From Burkholderiales bacterium (GTDB lineage Bacteria; Pseudomonadota; Gammaproteobacteria; Burkholderiales; Burkholderiaceae_C), in NCBI GenBank assembly GCA_019510465.1, contig JAEKKH010000175.1, forward strand, positions 1-55,718: a DNA stretch of 55,718 nt. Direction: 5' to 3'. The position numbers were made by a program, and so were the translations under genes. This document shows, in pieces, positions 17,984 through 26,744 of this stretch; position 1 is the first letter of the stretch; every line of letters begins with the position of its first letter. The notes below the pieces were generated by a model that was not told the DNA's origin, searched no databases, and was given only the letters and a program-made list of their open reading frames with translations.

Positions 17984-19251
17984 TGCGCGGCCTCCTGCGA
18001 ACCGTTGCCGGCGTCCTTGTCCGCGTCGGCCCTGGCCGTCGTCGCCGGCGCCGCCACCGGCTTGCCCAGCAGCGCCGAGCCGATGAAGCCGCCATCGGCC
18101 GGCGGGGGCGCGATGATCACCTGGATCTTGTCGGAGAGCCTGTCGGCCATCGTCTTCTGGATCAGCAACGGATGGCGCGTGATCAGCGCGCCCTCGCGCG
18201 CCATCTGCTCGCTGTTGGACCGGCCGACCTTGTCCAGGCGGTAGACCTCGGCATCGGCCAGCTTGTTGCGCGAGTCGGCCTCGCCCGACGCCTCGATGCG
18301 GCGCGCCTCGGCCGCGGCTTCGGCCGTCTTGATGCGGGCCACCTTGCCTGCCTCGGCCTCGAGCTGGCGCTGCTGGATCTGCTTCTGCTTGAACGGCAGC
18401 ACGTGGGCCATCGCCTCCTCCTGCGCCTTGGCCGCGATCACCTGCTCCATGCCCGCGGCCTCGGCCGCCTTCTCGCGCTTGACCTTCTCGGCCTCGGCCT
18501 CGAGCGCCGCCTGCCGGACCTGCTTGTCCTTGAGTTCCAGCGTGAAGCGCATCTTCTCGCTCTCGAGCTCCTCGGCCAGCAGCGCCTCCATGCCGTGCCT
18601 GTAGTCGGGCGGCAGGTCGACCTTGCCGATCTGCACGTCGCGCAGCACGATGCCCTTGGCCGCCAGCGCGGGGCGCAGCTCGGCCACGATGGCCTGCTGG
18701 ATCTCGGCCCGCTTCGAGGAGAAGATCTCGCGCACCGTGTAGCGCGTGAACACGCGATAGATGACGCCCTGCACCTGCGGCGCGACGACGTCGCGGCCGA
18801 CGTCGGGCGGCAGCTCGCGCGCGACGCTGGCCACGCGCGCCGGATCGATCACGTAGTGCGTCGCGATGTCCACGCCGAGCGACAGGCCCTCGATCGACTG
18901 GAACGGCGCCGCGCCGCCGGCCGACGCGCTCTCCGCGGGGCGATAGACCTGTTCGCGCAGGTCCACCAGGCGCAGTTCCTGCAGGCCCGGGAAGACGAAG
19001 GCGCTGCCGGCGCGCACGACGGCGGCGTCGCCGGTGAGCCGGTTCGTGCGCAGGCCGACCTCGCCGGCGGGCACCTCGCGCAGCGGCGGGTGGCTGGCCA
19101 GCGCCCAGGCCGCGACGAGGCCGGCGGCCCCGAGGGTCAGCGTCAGCGGACGCACGCGCGGCAGGCGGGCGACGAGTCGCTCGACGGGGCTGGCGGGCGG
19201 CAGCGGGCCGTCGTCGATGGGGTGTTGGGAAGGCAGGTCGTTGTCGCTCAT
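17980..19251 (-). CDS. SPFH/Band 7 (prohibitin-like) membrane protein
   Basis: A 423-aa protein with a single N-terminal membrane anchor (about 36-54) and a Band 7 domain (about 60-230, from VPAGEVGLRTNRLTGDA to VQIGKVDLPPDY). A long Ala/Glu-rich coiled coil (about 225-345) leads to a conserved C-terminal oligomerisation segment. Such proteins build ring or cage assemblies at the inner membrane and often modulate FtsH-type proteases or membrane domains. GAGGAG precedes ATG 19251. The downstream SH3-like gene overlaps by 4 bp. Unlike hflK/hflC, it stands alone without a second Band 7 gene. Confidence 0.88.
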   Translation of the reverse strand: MSDNDLPSQHPIDDGPLPPASPVERLVARLPRVRPLTLTLGAAGLVAAWALASHPPLREVPAGEVGLRTNRLTGDAAVVRAGSAFVFPGLQELRLVDLREQVYRPAESASAGGAAPFQSIEGLSLGVDIATHYVIDPARVASVARELPPDVGRDVVAPQVQGVIYRVFTRYTVREIFSSKRAEIQQAIVAELRPALAAKGIVLRDVQIGKVDLPPDYRHGMEALLAEELESEKMRFTLELKDKQVRQAALEAEAEKVKREKAAEAAGMEQVIAAKAQEEAMAHVLPFKQKQIQQRQLEAEAGKVARIKTAEAAAEARRIEASGEADSRNKLADAEVYRLDKVGRSNSEQMAREGALITRHPLLIQKTMADRLSDKIQVIIAPPPADGGFIGSALLGKPVAAPATTARADADKDAGNGSQEAAQ

Positions 19252-19448
19252 GGGGTCTCTCCTCGGTGTGTGAGCGAATTCTTCGAGGCCCGTGCCGAGC
19301 GTTCAACGATGCCGCGGGGGCGCTGCGCTCACGGCGGCCGCCGGTGCCTTCCGCCGCGCGGAGCAAACCCTCACGGCGCCCCGCGCGGGGCGACCGGATA
19401 ATCGGGCGCAGGATGCGACAACGCGCGTCCGTCACCGAAAGGCCCTCC

Positions 19449-20162
19449 GTGTCGAACACCGCCACCCGCGTCGCGATCATCGAAGACGACCCGCCCACGA
19501 GCGACCAGCTCAAGGGCTGGATCCTGTCCGCGCGCCCCGGCCTGCAGGTCGACCAGTGGTTCACGCGCGACGAGGCCGAGGCCGCGATCGCCCGCGAACG
19601 CTACGACCTGGTGGTGATGGACATCGAGCTGGGCCGCGAGCGCCATGCCGGCGTGGCGCTGATCAACGCGATCAACAAGCAGCACGGGACGCCGGTGCTG
19701 GTGGTCTCCGCGATGCCCGCCACGATCTACCGCAGCATCATGAAGGCGCTCGACGCCTGGGACTACCTGCAGAAGACCACCTTCGAGGAGGCCGACTTCA
19801 TCGACACCGTGCTCGAGATGCTGCGCGCCTCCAAGGACCGCCCCGCGCCGAAGACGGGCGCGACGACGGCCGTCGACCAGGAGCTCAGCGTCGACCCGCT
19901 GGGCCAGGGGGCCGTGCTGTGGCGCGGCCATCGCGTCAACCTGCCGCTGACCGCGCAGCGCATCCTCGCGGCCCTGCATGCGCGCCGCGGGGAGGTGGTG
20001 TCGTACGACGAGCTGTTCCAGGTCGTGAAGACCGGCCGCAACCGCGACAACGTGCGCAAGCACATCAGCACCATCCGCGAGGCGTTCCGCGACATCGATC
20101 CGGCGTTCGAGGGCATCGAGAGCGTGCCGATGCGCGGCTTCCGCTGGCTCGCCAGGCAGTGA
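19449..20162 (+). CDS. Two-component response regulator, OmpR/PhoB-like
   Basis: A 237-aa regulator. The receiver domain (about 5-125) has the acidic pair in IIEDDPP, the phosphorylatable Asp in VVMDIELG and the conserved Lys in LQKTTF. A C-terminal winged helix (about 150-237) has the OmpR-type layout, ending ESVPMRGFRWLA. I chose GTG 19449, preceded by GAAAGG at 6 bp; an ATG at 19413 would add 12 residues. The sensor kinase begins 40 bp downstream, so this is a regulator-sensor operon. It is divergent from the SPFH operon, which it might control. Confidence 0.88.
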   Translation: MSNTATRVAIIEDDPPTSDQLKGWILSARPGLQVDQWFTRDEAEAAIARERYDLVVMDIELGRERHAGVALINAINKQHGTPVLVVSAMPATIYRSIMKALDAWDYLQKTTFEEADFIDTVLEMLRASKDRPAPKTGATTAVDQELSVDPLGQGAVLWRGHRVNLPLTAQRILAALHARRGEVVSYDELFQVVKTGRNRDNVRKHISTIREAFRDIDPAFEGIESVPMRGFRWLARQ

Positions 20163-20202
20163 CCGCCTCGCACCGCAGCCCTCAGGCGGAGGCCAGCCTC
20201 AC

Positions 20203-22368
20203 ATGAGTGTCCGAGGGCGCTTCGCAGCATGGCGCTGGCCGGGCATCGCGTTCTTCCGCCTGCGCCTGTTCTTCCGCGGCGTGTTCCTGCTGCTGGCGCT
20301 GGCCACGGTGGCGATCGCGCTGTCGGTGCTGCAGGACGAGAAGGAACTGAGCCACCGCAGCTACCGCCAGGGCTTCGCCAAGACGATGGGCCAGGTGGCC
20401 GCCCAGCTGCGCCATCCCGCCGGACAGCTGGCCTTGCTGAACCCGCCCGGGCCCGCGGCCTCGGCGGCCACGGCCTTTCCCGGCGCCGTGCATCCGCTGG
20501 TCCTGCCGTTCTCGGCGCTCGACTTCGACGACCACAACAAGGTCGAACAGGCCGTCGAGATGGCGGGCTGCACGCGCCAGTACCCCGATGACGCCGCCCT
20601 GTGCGTGGCGCTCGGAAGCAACCCGTGGGCGGGCGGCTTCGTGTACGTGGTGGGGCATGCGCCCGGGCCGCCGCCGGTCGCACACAGGACGGGCGACCAC
20701 GACCTGTCGCTGTCGACGCGGCTGCGCGTGGACGTCGCGCTGCGCGGCCGGCGCTATGCCTGGATCGCCCCGTTCGAGCCGGAACCCGCCACGGCGGTCA
20801 ACGTCGTGCGCGGCCGCCTGACCGGCTTTGCCCTCGACGACGACGGCGCCGTCCTGCCGCGCCCCGTGCGCGACTTCCGCGGCTGGCTCTGGCAGGGCGG
20901 CCCGTGCACCGACGGCGGCAAGGACGTCGCCACCTGCGCCCGGCGCGCCTTCTTCTCGGTGCGGCTGCCGGTGGAGGTGCTGCACGAGGACGTGGTCGCC
21001 TCGCCGCATCCGGCGTGGCCCCCGGCGGACATGAACCGCATCGACGTGCGCGCGCAGTGGCTCGCGCCGGGCGACGGCGCGCCGCTGTTCGACAGCGCCC
21101 GCGCCGGCGCCACGGCCCCGTTCTCGCTGTCCGACCTCAGCGCGCAGCTGTTGCCGGGCGAGACGCTGCAGCTGCGCAGGATCGACGGCAGGACGAGCGC
21201 GCCGCTGGCCACGATCAAGGGCGCGCCGCCGCCCGCCGAACCAGCGTCCAGCTGGATGCCGCAGGCCGTCAACGATTTCCTGGGCTACGCCGTGCGCGGC
21301 CTGCTGCGCCGGCTGCCGATCGAGGACGAGGACGTGCCCATCGAGGACACCGAGACGATACGCACCGCCGCCGGCAGCTACGAGCTGCACGGCTACGGCG
21401 ACGAGCGCAGCGCCAACCGCGCGCTGGCCCAGGTGGCCACCCGGGTCTCGTGGTTCGTCGTGGCGATGCTGGTGGCCCTCGCGCTGGCCTGGGGCGCGAT
21501 CGAGTGGACGATCATCCGCCGCATCACGATGCTGACCAAGCGCTCGCGCGCCGCCACCGCCGCGGTGGCCGAGGACGCGAGCGCCAGCAGCAAGTGGTCG
21601 GCGCTGGACATCGCCGACCTGCGCAGCCCCGACGAGCTCGGCGTGCTCGCGAGCAACCTGGCCGAGCTGCTGCAGCGCGTGGACGAGAGCATGCAGCGCG
21701 AGCGCCTGCGCGCCGAGCGCGAGAAGGACCAGTGGATGGCCGTGGGCCACGAGATCATGTCGCCGCTGCAGTCGCTCATCGCGCTGCACGGCGCACCCGA
21801 CGACGCGAGCCGGCGCTACATCCTGCGCATGCAGCAGGCGATCCGCGTGCTGTACGGCAGCGCATCGCCGAGCGAGGCGTTCGAGACGACCACGCTGCAG
21901 CTGGCGACGCTGGAGCTCGACGCCTTCTGCGCCGCGGTGGCCGCCAACGCGCCGCACGCGGGCATCGCCGACGTGGTCTACGACGGCCCCGGCGAGCCGG
22001 TGGTGGTGCGCGCAGACGAGTACTCGCTGGAGGACGTCGTCACGCACGTGCTGCAGAACGCCCAGCGCCACCGCCGGCCCGGCACGCGCATCACCCTGCG
22101 CCTGCGCGCGGACGAGGCGCGCGCGACGCTCGAGCTGCACAACGACGGCGACGCGATCCGGCCCGAGCTGATCGACAGGATCTTCGAATACGGCGTCTCC
22201 GGCGAAGATGACGACGGCGCTGCCGACGCCAACGCCGACCGCACCGCGCCGCAACGCGGCCAGGGCCTGTTCGTCGCCAAGACCTACATGGCCAAGATGG
22301 GCGGCACCATCACCGCCGAGAACGTCGCCGGCGGCGTGCGCTTCGTGCTGACGCTGCCGCGCGCCTGA
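20203..22368 (+). CDS. Membrane sensor histidine kinase with large unrecognised periplasmic domain
   Basis: A 721-aa sensor. TM1 lies at about 23-43 and TM2 at about 422-440. Between them is a periplasmic region of about 380 residues that I cannot assign to any known sensor fold; it has two cysteine-containing stretches (MAGCTRQYPDDAALC and GGPCTDGGKDVATCARR). A HAMP-like linker follows. The H-box is GHEIMSPLQSL with His516, a PLQ variant of the usual HELRTPL. The ATPase N-box is VVTHVLQNAQRH and the G-box GQGLFVAKTYMAKMGG. It partners the response regulator immediately upstream. The signal is unknown. Confidence 0.87.
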   Translation: MSVRGRFAAWRWPGIAFFRLRLFFRGVFLLLALATVAIALSVLQDEKELSHRSYRQGFAKTMGQVAAQLRHPAGQLALLNPPGPAASAATAFPGAVHPLVLPFSALDFDDHNKVEQAVEMAGCTRQYPDDAALCVALGSNPWAGGFVYVVGHAPGPPPVAHRTGDHDLSLSTRLRVDVALRGRRYAWIAPFEPEPATAVNVVRGRLTGFALDDDGAVLPRPVRDFRGWLWQGGPCTDGGKDVATCARRAFFSVRLPVEVLHEDVVASPHPAWPPADMNRIDVRAQWLAPGDGAPLFDSARAGATAPFSLSDLSAQLLPGETLQLRRIDGRTSAPLATIKGAPPPAEPASSWMPQAVNDFLGYAVRGLLRRLPIEDEDVPIEDTETIRTAAGSYELHGYGDERSANRALAQVATRVSWFVVAMLVALALAWGAIEWTIIRRITMLTKRSRAATAAVAEDASASSKWSALDIADLRSPDELGVLASNLAELLQRVDESMQRERLRAEREKDQWMAVGHEIMSPLQSLIALHGAPDDASRRYILRMQQAIRVLYGSASPSEAFETTTLQLATLELDAFCAAVAANAPHAGIADVVYDGPGEPVVVRADEYSLEDVVTHVLQNAQRHRRPGTRITLRLRADEARATLELHNDGDAIRPELIDRIFEYGVSGEDDDGAADANADRTAPQRGQGLFVAKTYMAKMGGTITAENVAGGVRFVLTLPRA

Positions 22369-22393
22369 ACGCGTGTCTTGCCTTGCCTTTCGC

Positions 22394-22410
22394 GGGGTCA
22401 GGTCTTGAAT
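22394..22410 (+). repeat. Single copy of the GGGGTCAGGTCTTGAAT repeat
   Basis: The 17-bp motif GGGGTCAGGTCTTGAAT recurs three more times, in two orientations, at 26776-26837. The lone copy sits between the histidine kinase and the esterase gene, outside any coding region. Such short repeats in Burkholderiales genomes are REP-like. Confidence 0.6.
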
Positions 22411-22480
22411 GTTGCAGCGTTGTCACGCCACGTGCGGACGATGCAGCATCGCGAACGCACGGCGATGCGATCATCGCGCC

Positions 22481-23434
22481 ATGCCCCGCCCGCCCCGACT
22501 GCCCTGCCCTCGCGCCCTCGTCGCCGCCCTCGCGCTGGCCGTGCTGCTGCCCGCGTCCGCGCAGTCGGACACGCCCACGACGGCGCCGCGCCGCTTCGAG
22601 CGGCTGCGCCAGGCGATGGCCGGCGACCTGGAGGACGGCAGCGCGCAGGACCGCACGGCCCGCGGCGCGCCGCGCGGCACGCGGCTGATCCCCGACATCC
22701 CGTACGGCCCCGACCCCGCGCAGCGCTTGGACGTCTACGTGTCCACGCAGCCGCCGGCCGGCATCGCGCCCGCGCCGGTCGTCTTCTTCGTCCACGGCGG
22801 CGGCTGGGCGCGCGGCGACAAGACGAACGCGCGCGTGATCGACCCGAAGGTCGCGCACTGGGTCGAACAGGGCTACGTCGTGATCTCGGCCAACTACCGC
22901 ATGCTGCCCACGCCGGTGGCGCAGCAGGCCGAGGACGTCGCCGCGGCGATCGCGTTCGCGCAGTCGCAGGCCGGCCTGTGGGGCGGCGACGCCAAGCGTT
23001 TCGTCCTGGCAGGCCATTCGGCCGGCGCGCACCTGGTGGCGCTGGTGGCCGCCGGCATGCGCACCGCGACGAAGCCGCAGCCCTGGCGCGGCGCCGTGCT
23101 CCTCGACAGCGCCGCGTTCGACGTGGCGACGCTGATGACGCATCGCCACTTCGGCCTCTACGACCGCGCGTTCGGCAGCGACCGCGCCACCTGGGCCGCG
23201 CTGTCGCCGATCGTGCAGCTCGCGCGCGCGACGCCGCCGATGCTGGCGGTGTGCTCGTCGCGCCGCCAGGAGTCCTGCGGCCAGGCCGATCGCTTCGCGG
23301 CGAAGGCGAACGGCCTGGGCGGCAGCGTGCGGGTGCTGCGCGAGGACCTGTCGCACATCGAGATCAACGCGACGCTGGGTGCCGCGTCGGACTACACGTC
23401 GCAGGTCGACGCGTTCATCGCGTCCGTGCGCTAG
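22481..23434 (+). CDS. Exported alpha/beta-hydrolase (carboxylesterase/BD-FAE-like)
   Basis: A 317-aa exported esterase-like enzyme. Residues 1-28 form a signal peptide (LVAALALAVLLPASAQS). The oxyanion-hole motif HGGGWARGDK and nucleophile motif GHSAG are present, together with an Asp in LLDSAAFD and a late His in LSHIEIN. This arrangement fits the hormone-sensitive-lipase/BD-FAE group of acyl or aryl esterases. ATG 22481 begins the signal peptide. It is a single gene downstream of the sensor kinase, with a repeat copy in the gap. Substrate is unknown. Confidence 0.82.
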   Translation: MPRPPRLPCPRALVAALALAVLLPASAQSDTPTTAPRRFERLRQAMAGDLEDGSAQDRTARGAPRGTRLIPDIPYGPDPAQRLDVYVSTQPPAGIAPAPVVFFVHGGGWARGDKTNARVIDPKVAHWVEQGYVVISANYRMLPTPVAQQAEDVAAAIAFAQSQAGLWGGDAKRFVLAGHSAGAHLVALVAAGMRTATKPQPWRGAVLLDSAAFDVATLMTHRHFGLYDRAFGSDRATWAALSPIVQLARATPPMLAVCSSRRQESCGQADRFAAKANGLGGSVRVLREDLSHIEINATLGAASDYTSQVDAFIASVR

Positions 23435-23480
23435 AACCCGCGGACGAGCGGCCGTGCGCGGCTCGTTCGCAGGTTCACCG

Positions 23481-23996
23481 TCACGCCGCGAGCGCGAGAT
23501 TCGCGCGGCGCAGCCCGGCGATCGTCATCAGGCAGGCCTGCGCGACCTCGACGCCCTTCTTGACGAAGTGCTCGGAGAAGAAGCGCCGATGCTCCTCGTG
23601 TTCGTGGAAGTCGCGCGGCGTCAGCACCGCCGACATCACCGGCACGCCGGTGTCCAGCTGCACGCGCATCAACCCGTCGATGACGGCGGCGCCGACGAAC
23701 TCGTGGCGGTAGATGCCGCCATCGACCACCAGCGCGCAGGCGACGATGGCGTCGTAGCGCCCGGAACGCGCGAGCGTCTGCGCGAGCAGTGGGATCTCGA
23801 ACGCGCCGGGCACCTCGTACTGGTCCACCCGGCCCGGCGGGGTCGGACTTCGGTCGAACTCGCCGAGCAGCGACTGCTTCGCGCGGTCGACGATGTCGGT
23901 GTGCCAGGAGGCGCAGATCACCGCGATGCGGGCCCCCGCGCTGGTTGCGGAGGCCGCCGAGGCGGCATTGGAAAGATGGGGAGTCATCTGATTCAT
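23481..23996 (-). CDS. ribH: 6,7-dimethyl-8-ribityllumazine synthase
   Basis: A 171-aa enzyme catalysing the penultimate step of riboflavin synthesis, condensing 5-amino-6-ribitylamino-uracil with dihydroxybutanone phosphate. Family motifs are ICASWHTDIVDRAK, YEVPGAFEIPLLAQ and GVPVMSAVLTPRDFHEHEEH. The last carries the HE(H/D) region in place of the usual DTxEQA-like end, which suggests the RibH2-type paralogue. GGAG precedes ATG 23996. No other rib gene is adjacent. An FMN riboswitch lies immediately upstream, so expression should fall when FMN is plentiful. Confidence 0.92.
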   Translation of the reverse strand: MNQMTPHLSNAASAASATSAGARIAVICASWHTDIVDRAKQSLLGEFDRSPTPPGRVDQYEVPGAFEIPLLAQTLARSGRYDAIVACALVVDGGIYRHEFVGAAVIDGLMRVQLDTGVPVMSAVLTPRDFHEHEEHRRFFSEHFVKKGVEVAQACLMTIAGLRRANLALAA

Positions 23997-24045
23997 GGTT
24001 TGCTCCGAGGGAGTGGTTGCCAGAATCAGGGCGCGCGAGAACGCA

Positions 24046-24083
24046 GCCGCCGCATCCCCGGTTTCAAACGGACATGCGGCAGC
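24046..24083 (-). promoter_or_regulatory. Hairpin in the riboswitch expression platform
   Basis: On the minus strand GCTGCCGCAT (24083-24074) can pair with ATGCGGCGGC (24055-24046) with one G-U pair, giving a 10-bp stem between the FMN aptamer and the ribH ribosome site. No U-run follows, so control may be through folding around the ribosome site or Rho rather than an intrinsic terminator. Confidence 0.4.
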
Positions 24084-24097
24084 CCACACTTCGCGTT

Positions 24098-24240
24098 TCT
24101 CTTTCATCCGGACTGTGACCGTCGGCCCTGGCATCGCACCAGGTCTGCTGACCCTTCGCTCATCGAGACGCGAAGGCGCTCGCGGGCTCCCGCGCCGAAG
24201 CACGGATACCGCCGGTGGGGAATTCCGCCCCGCCCTGAGA
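24098..24240 (-). ncRNA. FMN riboswitch (RFN element)
   Basis: The minus strand holds the conserved blocks in order: TCAGGGCGGGG, GGAATTCCCCACCGGCGGTA, GAGCCCGCGAGCG, GGTCAGCAGA, GCCAGGGCCGACGGT and AGTCCGGATGAAAGAGA. These define the six-helix FMN aptamer. It begins about 100 bp upstream of ribH ATG 23996 and reads into it. It fills most of the 325-bp gap between ribH and the S10-RIO gene. Confidence 0.95.
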
Positions 24241-24321
24241 ACGCTGTCGGCCTTGCGGGCCGACGCCGTCATTCTACGAACGCGCTGGCGCCGTGCGTGT
24301 CGCGCGGGTTACTGCGCGCCC

Positions 24322-26670
24322 TCAGTCGCCCGCCATGCGGCGCTGGCGCTCGGCCTCTTCCTCGCGCGTGGCCTCGATCTCGCGCATCACCGCACGCAGG
24401 TCGACGGCGTCGTGCCTGCGCTGGTAGCGACCGGTGAGCGGCGTCTCCACGGTCAGGCCGCCCGCCACGTACAGCGACCAGATCTCGGCGCCGTATTCCG
24501 TCGCGCGCAGCTCCGGCGCGAAGCGGCCGAAGAACGCCGCCAGGTTGCCGACGTCGCGCATCAGCATGCGCTGCGCGTGGTTGTTGCCGGCCGCGTCCAC
24601 CGCCTGCGGCAGGTCGATGATGACCGGGCCGTCCTCGGCCAGCAGGATGTTGAACTCGGACAGGTCCCCGTGCACCACCCCGGCGCACAGCATGCGCACG
24701 GCCTCCTTGACGAGCGTCGCATGGTGGCGGCGCGCGTCCTCGGGCGTGAACTCGCAGTCGTTGAGCCGCGGCGCGGCGTCGCCGTGGACGTCCGTCACGA
24801 GCTCCATCAGCAGCACGCCGTCGTGGAAATTGATCGGCCGCGGCACGCGCACGCCCGCGCGGGCGAGGCGGTAGAGCGCGTCGACCTCGGCGCTCTGCCA
24901 CGCCTCTTCCTGCTTCTCGCGGCCGAACTTCGTGCCCTTGGCCATCGCGCGCGCCTGGCGCGAGTTCTTCACCTTGCGGTTCTCGGTGTAGTCCACGGCC
25001 TGGCGGAAGCTGCGGTGCGTGGCCTCCTTGTAGACCTTGGCGCACAGCGTCTCGTCGCCGCTGCGCACCACGAACACCATCGCCTCCTTGCCGCTCATGA
25101 GCTGGCGCGCCACGCTGTCGATCAGGCCTTCGTCGACGAGGGGCTGCAGTCTTTTCGGAGGTTTCATCGACAGCCAGGCCGCCAGATCCTTCTTCAGCTT
25201 GCGCAGGTCCTCGTCGCGCGTGTACATCATGTGCCCGGCGTCGTAGTACTGGTGCGTGACGCGGCGGCGCACGTCGGCGGGGATGTCCAGCTGCGCGAGC
25301 GACCAGTCGCTGGCCGTGGACGGCGTGCCGAGGTCGAAGTGGCCGCTGGCCACCAGCACGCGCAGGTGCGGGTTGCGGCGCAGCGCGCGCGACAGGTCGG
25401 GGCTGGTGCAGCAGAACGAATTGCCCTGCACCTCGCCGCGGCTCCAGTTCCAGTGCTTGTTGGTGTCCATGGAAAGCACCTCGTAGGTCCACGCCGGGTC
25501 GAACCCGAGCGTGCCGATGAAGTAGCCCATGCCGCCCATCGTGTAGGGCCCGACCAGCGATTCCATGCCCGGGTCGAAGTCCCATTCGTGCGTGCGCGAC
25601 AGCCCCATCGGGCCCGCGACGCGCGCCTCGAGCCGGCCGACGATCTGGCCGCGCTCGCGCAGCAGCTCGGTGAAGAAGGTGTTGTCCGAGATGCGCAGGT
25701 TGCGGTGCTCCACCAGCGTCTGCGACAAGCCCAGGAGCTCCGCCATCCGCCTGGCCACCTTCGCGCGCTCGTCGTCGGTGGCGCGGGCGCCCTTGTGCAA
25801 CACGCGCAGGTAGTCGGACTCGACGAATTCGGTGGCCAGCGCGCGCGCCGCGGCGGCGGACTTGGCCTGCGGCCCCTTGAGGCAGCCGTGGTACTGCGCG
25901 ACGCCGGCGAACGCGGGCAGGAACAGCGCGTACGGCAGGTCGTTGCGGGCCTCGAAGACGATGGACTGCAGGTCCATCGCGCACGAGATCAGGATCAGCC
26001 CCGCCAGCGACACACCCTGGTCGGCGAGCTTGTCGGCGATGGCCGCGCCGCGCGTGGTGCCGTAGCTCTCGCCGGCGACGTAGATCGGCGAGGTCCAGCG
26101 CTGGTGGCGCGACAGCCAGGTGCGGATCACGTCGGTCAGGCAGGCGACGTCGCCGTCGACCGACAGCATCTTCTTGCGCGCGTCGTCGCTGGCGGTGATC
26201 GAGTAGCCGGTGTGCGGCGGGTCGACGAACACCAGGTCGAAGTGCTCGAACCAGCTGAGCGGGTTGTCCTCGACCTCGTAGGGCGGCGGCAGCATCGAGC
26301 CGTCGTTGCCGATGCGCAGGCGCTTGGGCCCCATCGCCCCCAGCTGCAGCCAGATCGAGGCCGAGCCGGGGCCGCCATTGAACGCGAAGCAGACCGGGCG
26401 CGGCTTCGTGTCGCCCGCCTTGCGTTCCAGCTGGTAGGCCGTGGTGAAGACGGCGGCCTCGGGCTCGCCGCGCTTGTCGGTCTGCGTCGTGTTGACGACG
26501 GGGATGAACGCGCCCTCGACCTTGTACTCCAGCTTCCTGCCACCGAGCCTGATCGAGCCGGTGCTGCGCATGGGCGCGGTGGACAGCAGCCTGTCGACGG
26601 CGTCGCGCTGCGCCTGCTTGCCCTTGTCGGCGTCCGGCTTGGCGTCGGCGGCGGTCTTCGGTTCGGTCAT
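24322..26670 (-). CDS. S10 serine carboxypeptidase-like protein fused in frame to a RIO1-family kinase
   Basis: A 782-aa open frame that reads two complete proteins as one. Residues about 30-500 match peptidase family S10: FNGGPGSAS, nucleophile motif GESYGTTRG, Asp in SGHFDLGTP and His in YDAGHMMY. Residues 502-782 match bacterial RIO1-type kinases: ATP-binding Lys in CAKVYKE, catalytic Asp in VHGDLSEFNILL, metal Asp in VIIDLPQAVD. The internal Met502 (ATG 25167) is exactly where a stand-alone 281-aa RIO kinase would start, so separate translation is possible, but no stop lies between them. No signal peptide is seen. AAAGGGAG precedes ATG 26670. Whether this is a true fusion or a lost stop or frameshift is unresolved. 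Confidence 0.82.
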   Translation of the reverse strand: MTEPKTAADAKPDADKGKQAQRDAVDRLLSTAPMRSTGSIRLGGRKLEYKVEGAFIPVVNTTQTDKRGEPEAAVFTTAYQLERKAGDTKPRPVCFAFNGGPGSASIWLQLGAMGPKRLRIGNDGSMLPPPYEVEDNPLSWFEHFDLVFVDPPHTGYSITASDDARKKMLSVDGDVACLTDVIRTWLSRHQRWTSPIYVAGESYGTTRGAAIADKLADQGVSLAGLILISCAMDLQSIVFEARNDLPYALFLPAFAGVAQYHGCLKGPQAKSAAAARALATEFVESDYLRVLHKGARATDDERAKVARRMAELLGLSQTLVEHRNLRISDNTFFTELLRERGQIVGRLEARVAGPMGLSRTHEWDFDPGMESLVGPYTMGGMGYFIGTLGFDPAWTYEVLSMDTNKHWNWSRGEVQGNSFCCTSPDLSRALRRNPHLRVLVASGHFDLGTPSTASDWSLAQLDIPADVRRRVTHQYYDAGHMMYTRDEDLRKLKKDLAAWLSMKPPKRLQPLVDEGLIDSVARQLMSGKEAMVFVVRSGDETLCAKVYKEATHRSFRQAVDYTENRKVKNSRQARAMAKGTKFGREKQEEAWQSAEVDALYRLARAGVRVPRPINFHDGVLLMELVTDVHGDAAPRLNDCEFTPEDARRHHATLVKEAVRMLCAGVVHGDLSEFNILLAEDGPVIIDLPQAVDAAGNNHAQRMLMRDVGNLAAFFGRFAPELRATEYGAEIWSLYVAGGLTVETPLTGRYQRRHDAVDLRAVMREIEATREEEAERQRRMAGD

Positions 26671-26744
26671 GGGCTCCCTTTGCGTCGAGTCTGGGTCGGC
26701 GCATTGTGGCGCGGCGGACGCGGCCGCGGGCCCGCCCGCGATCA

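Noticed and set aside
25167..25170. ATGA at the S10-RIO junction as a normal stop-start overlap
   Set aside because: The TGA is in a different frame from the S10 reading frame as given, so it does not stop the peptidase; a sequencing indel would be needed.
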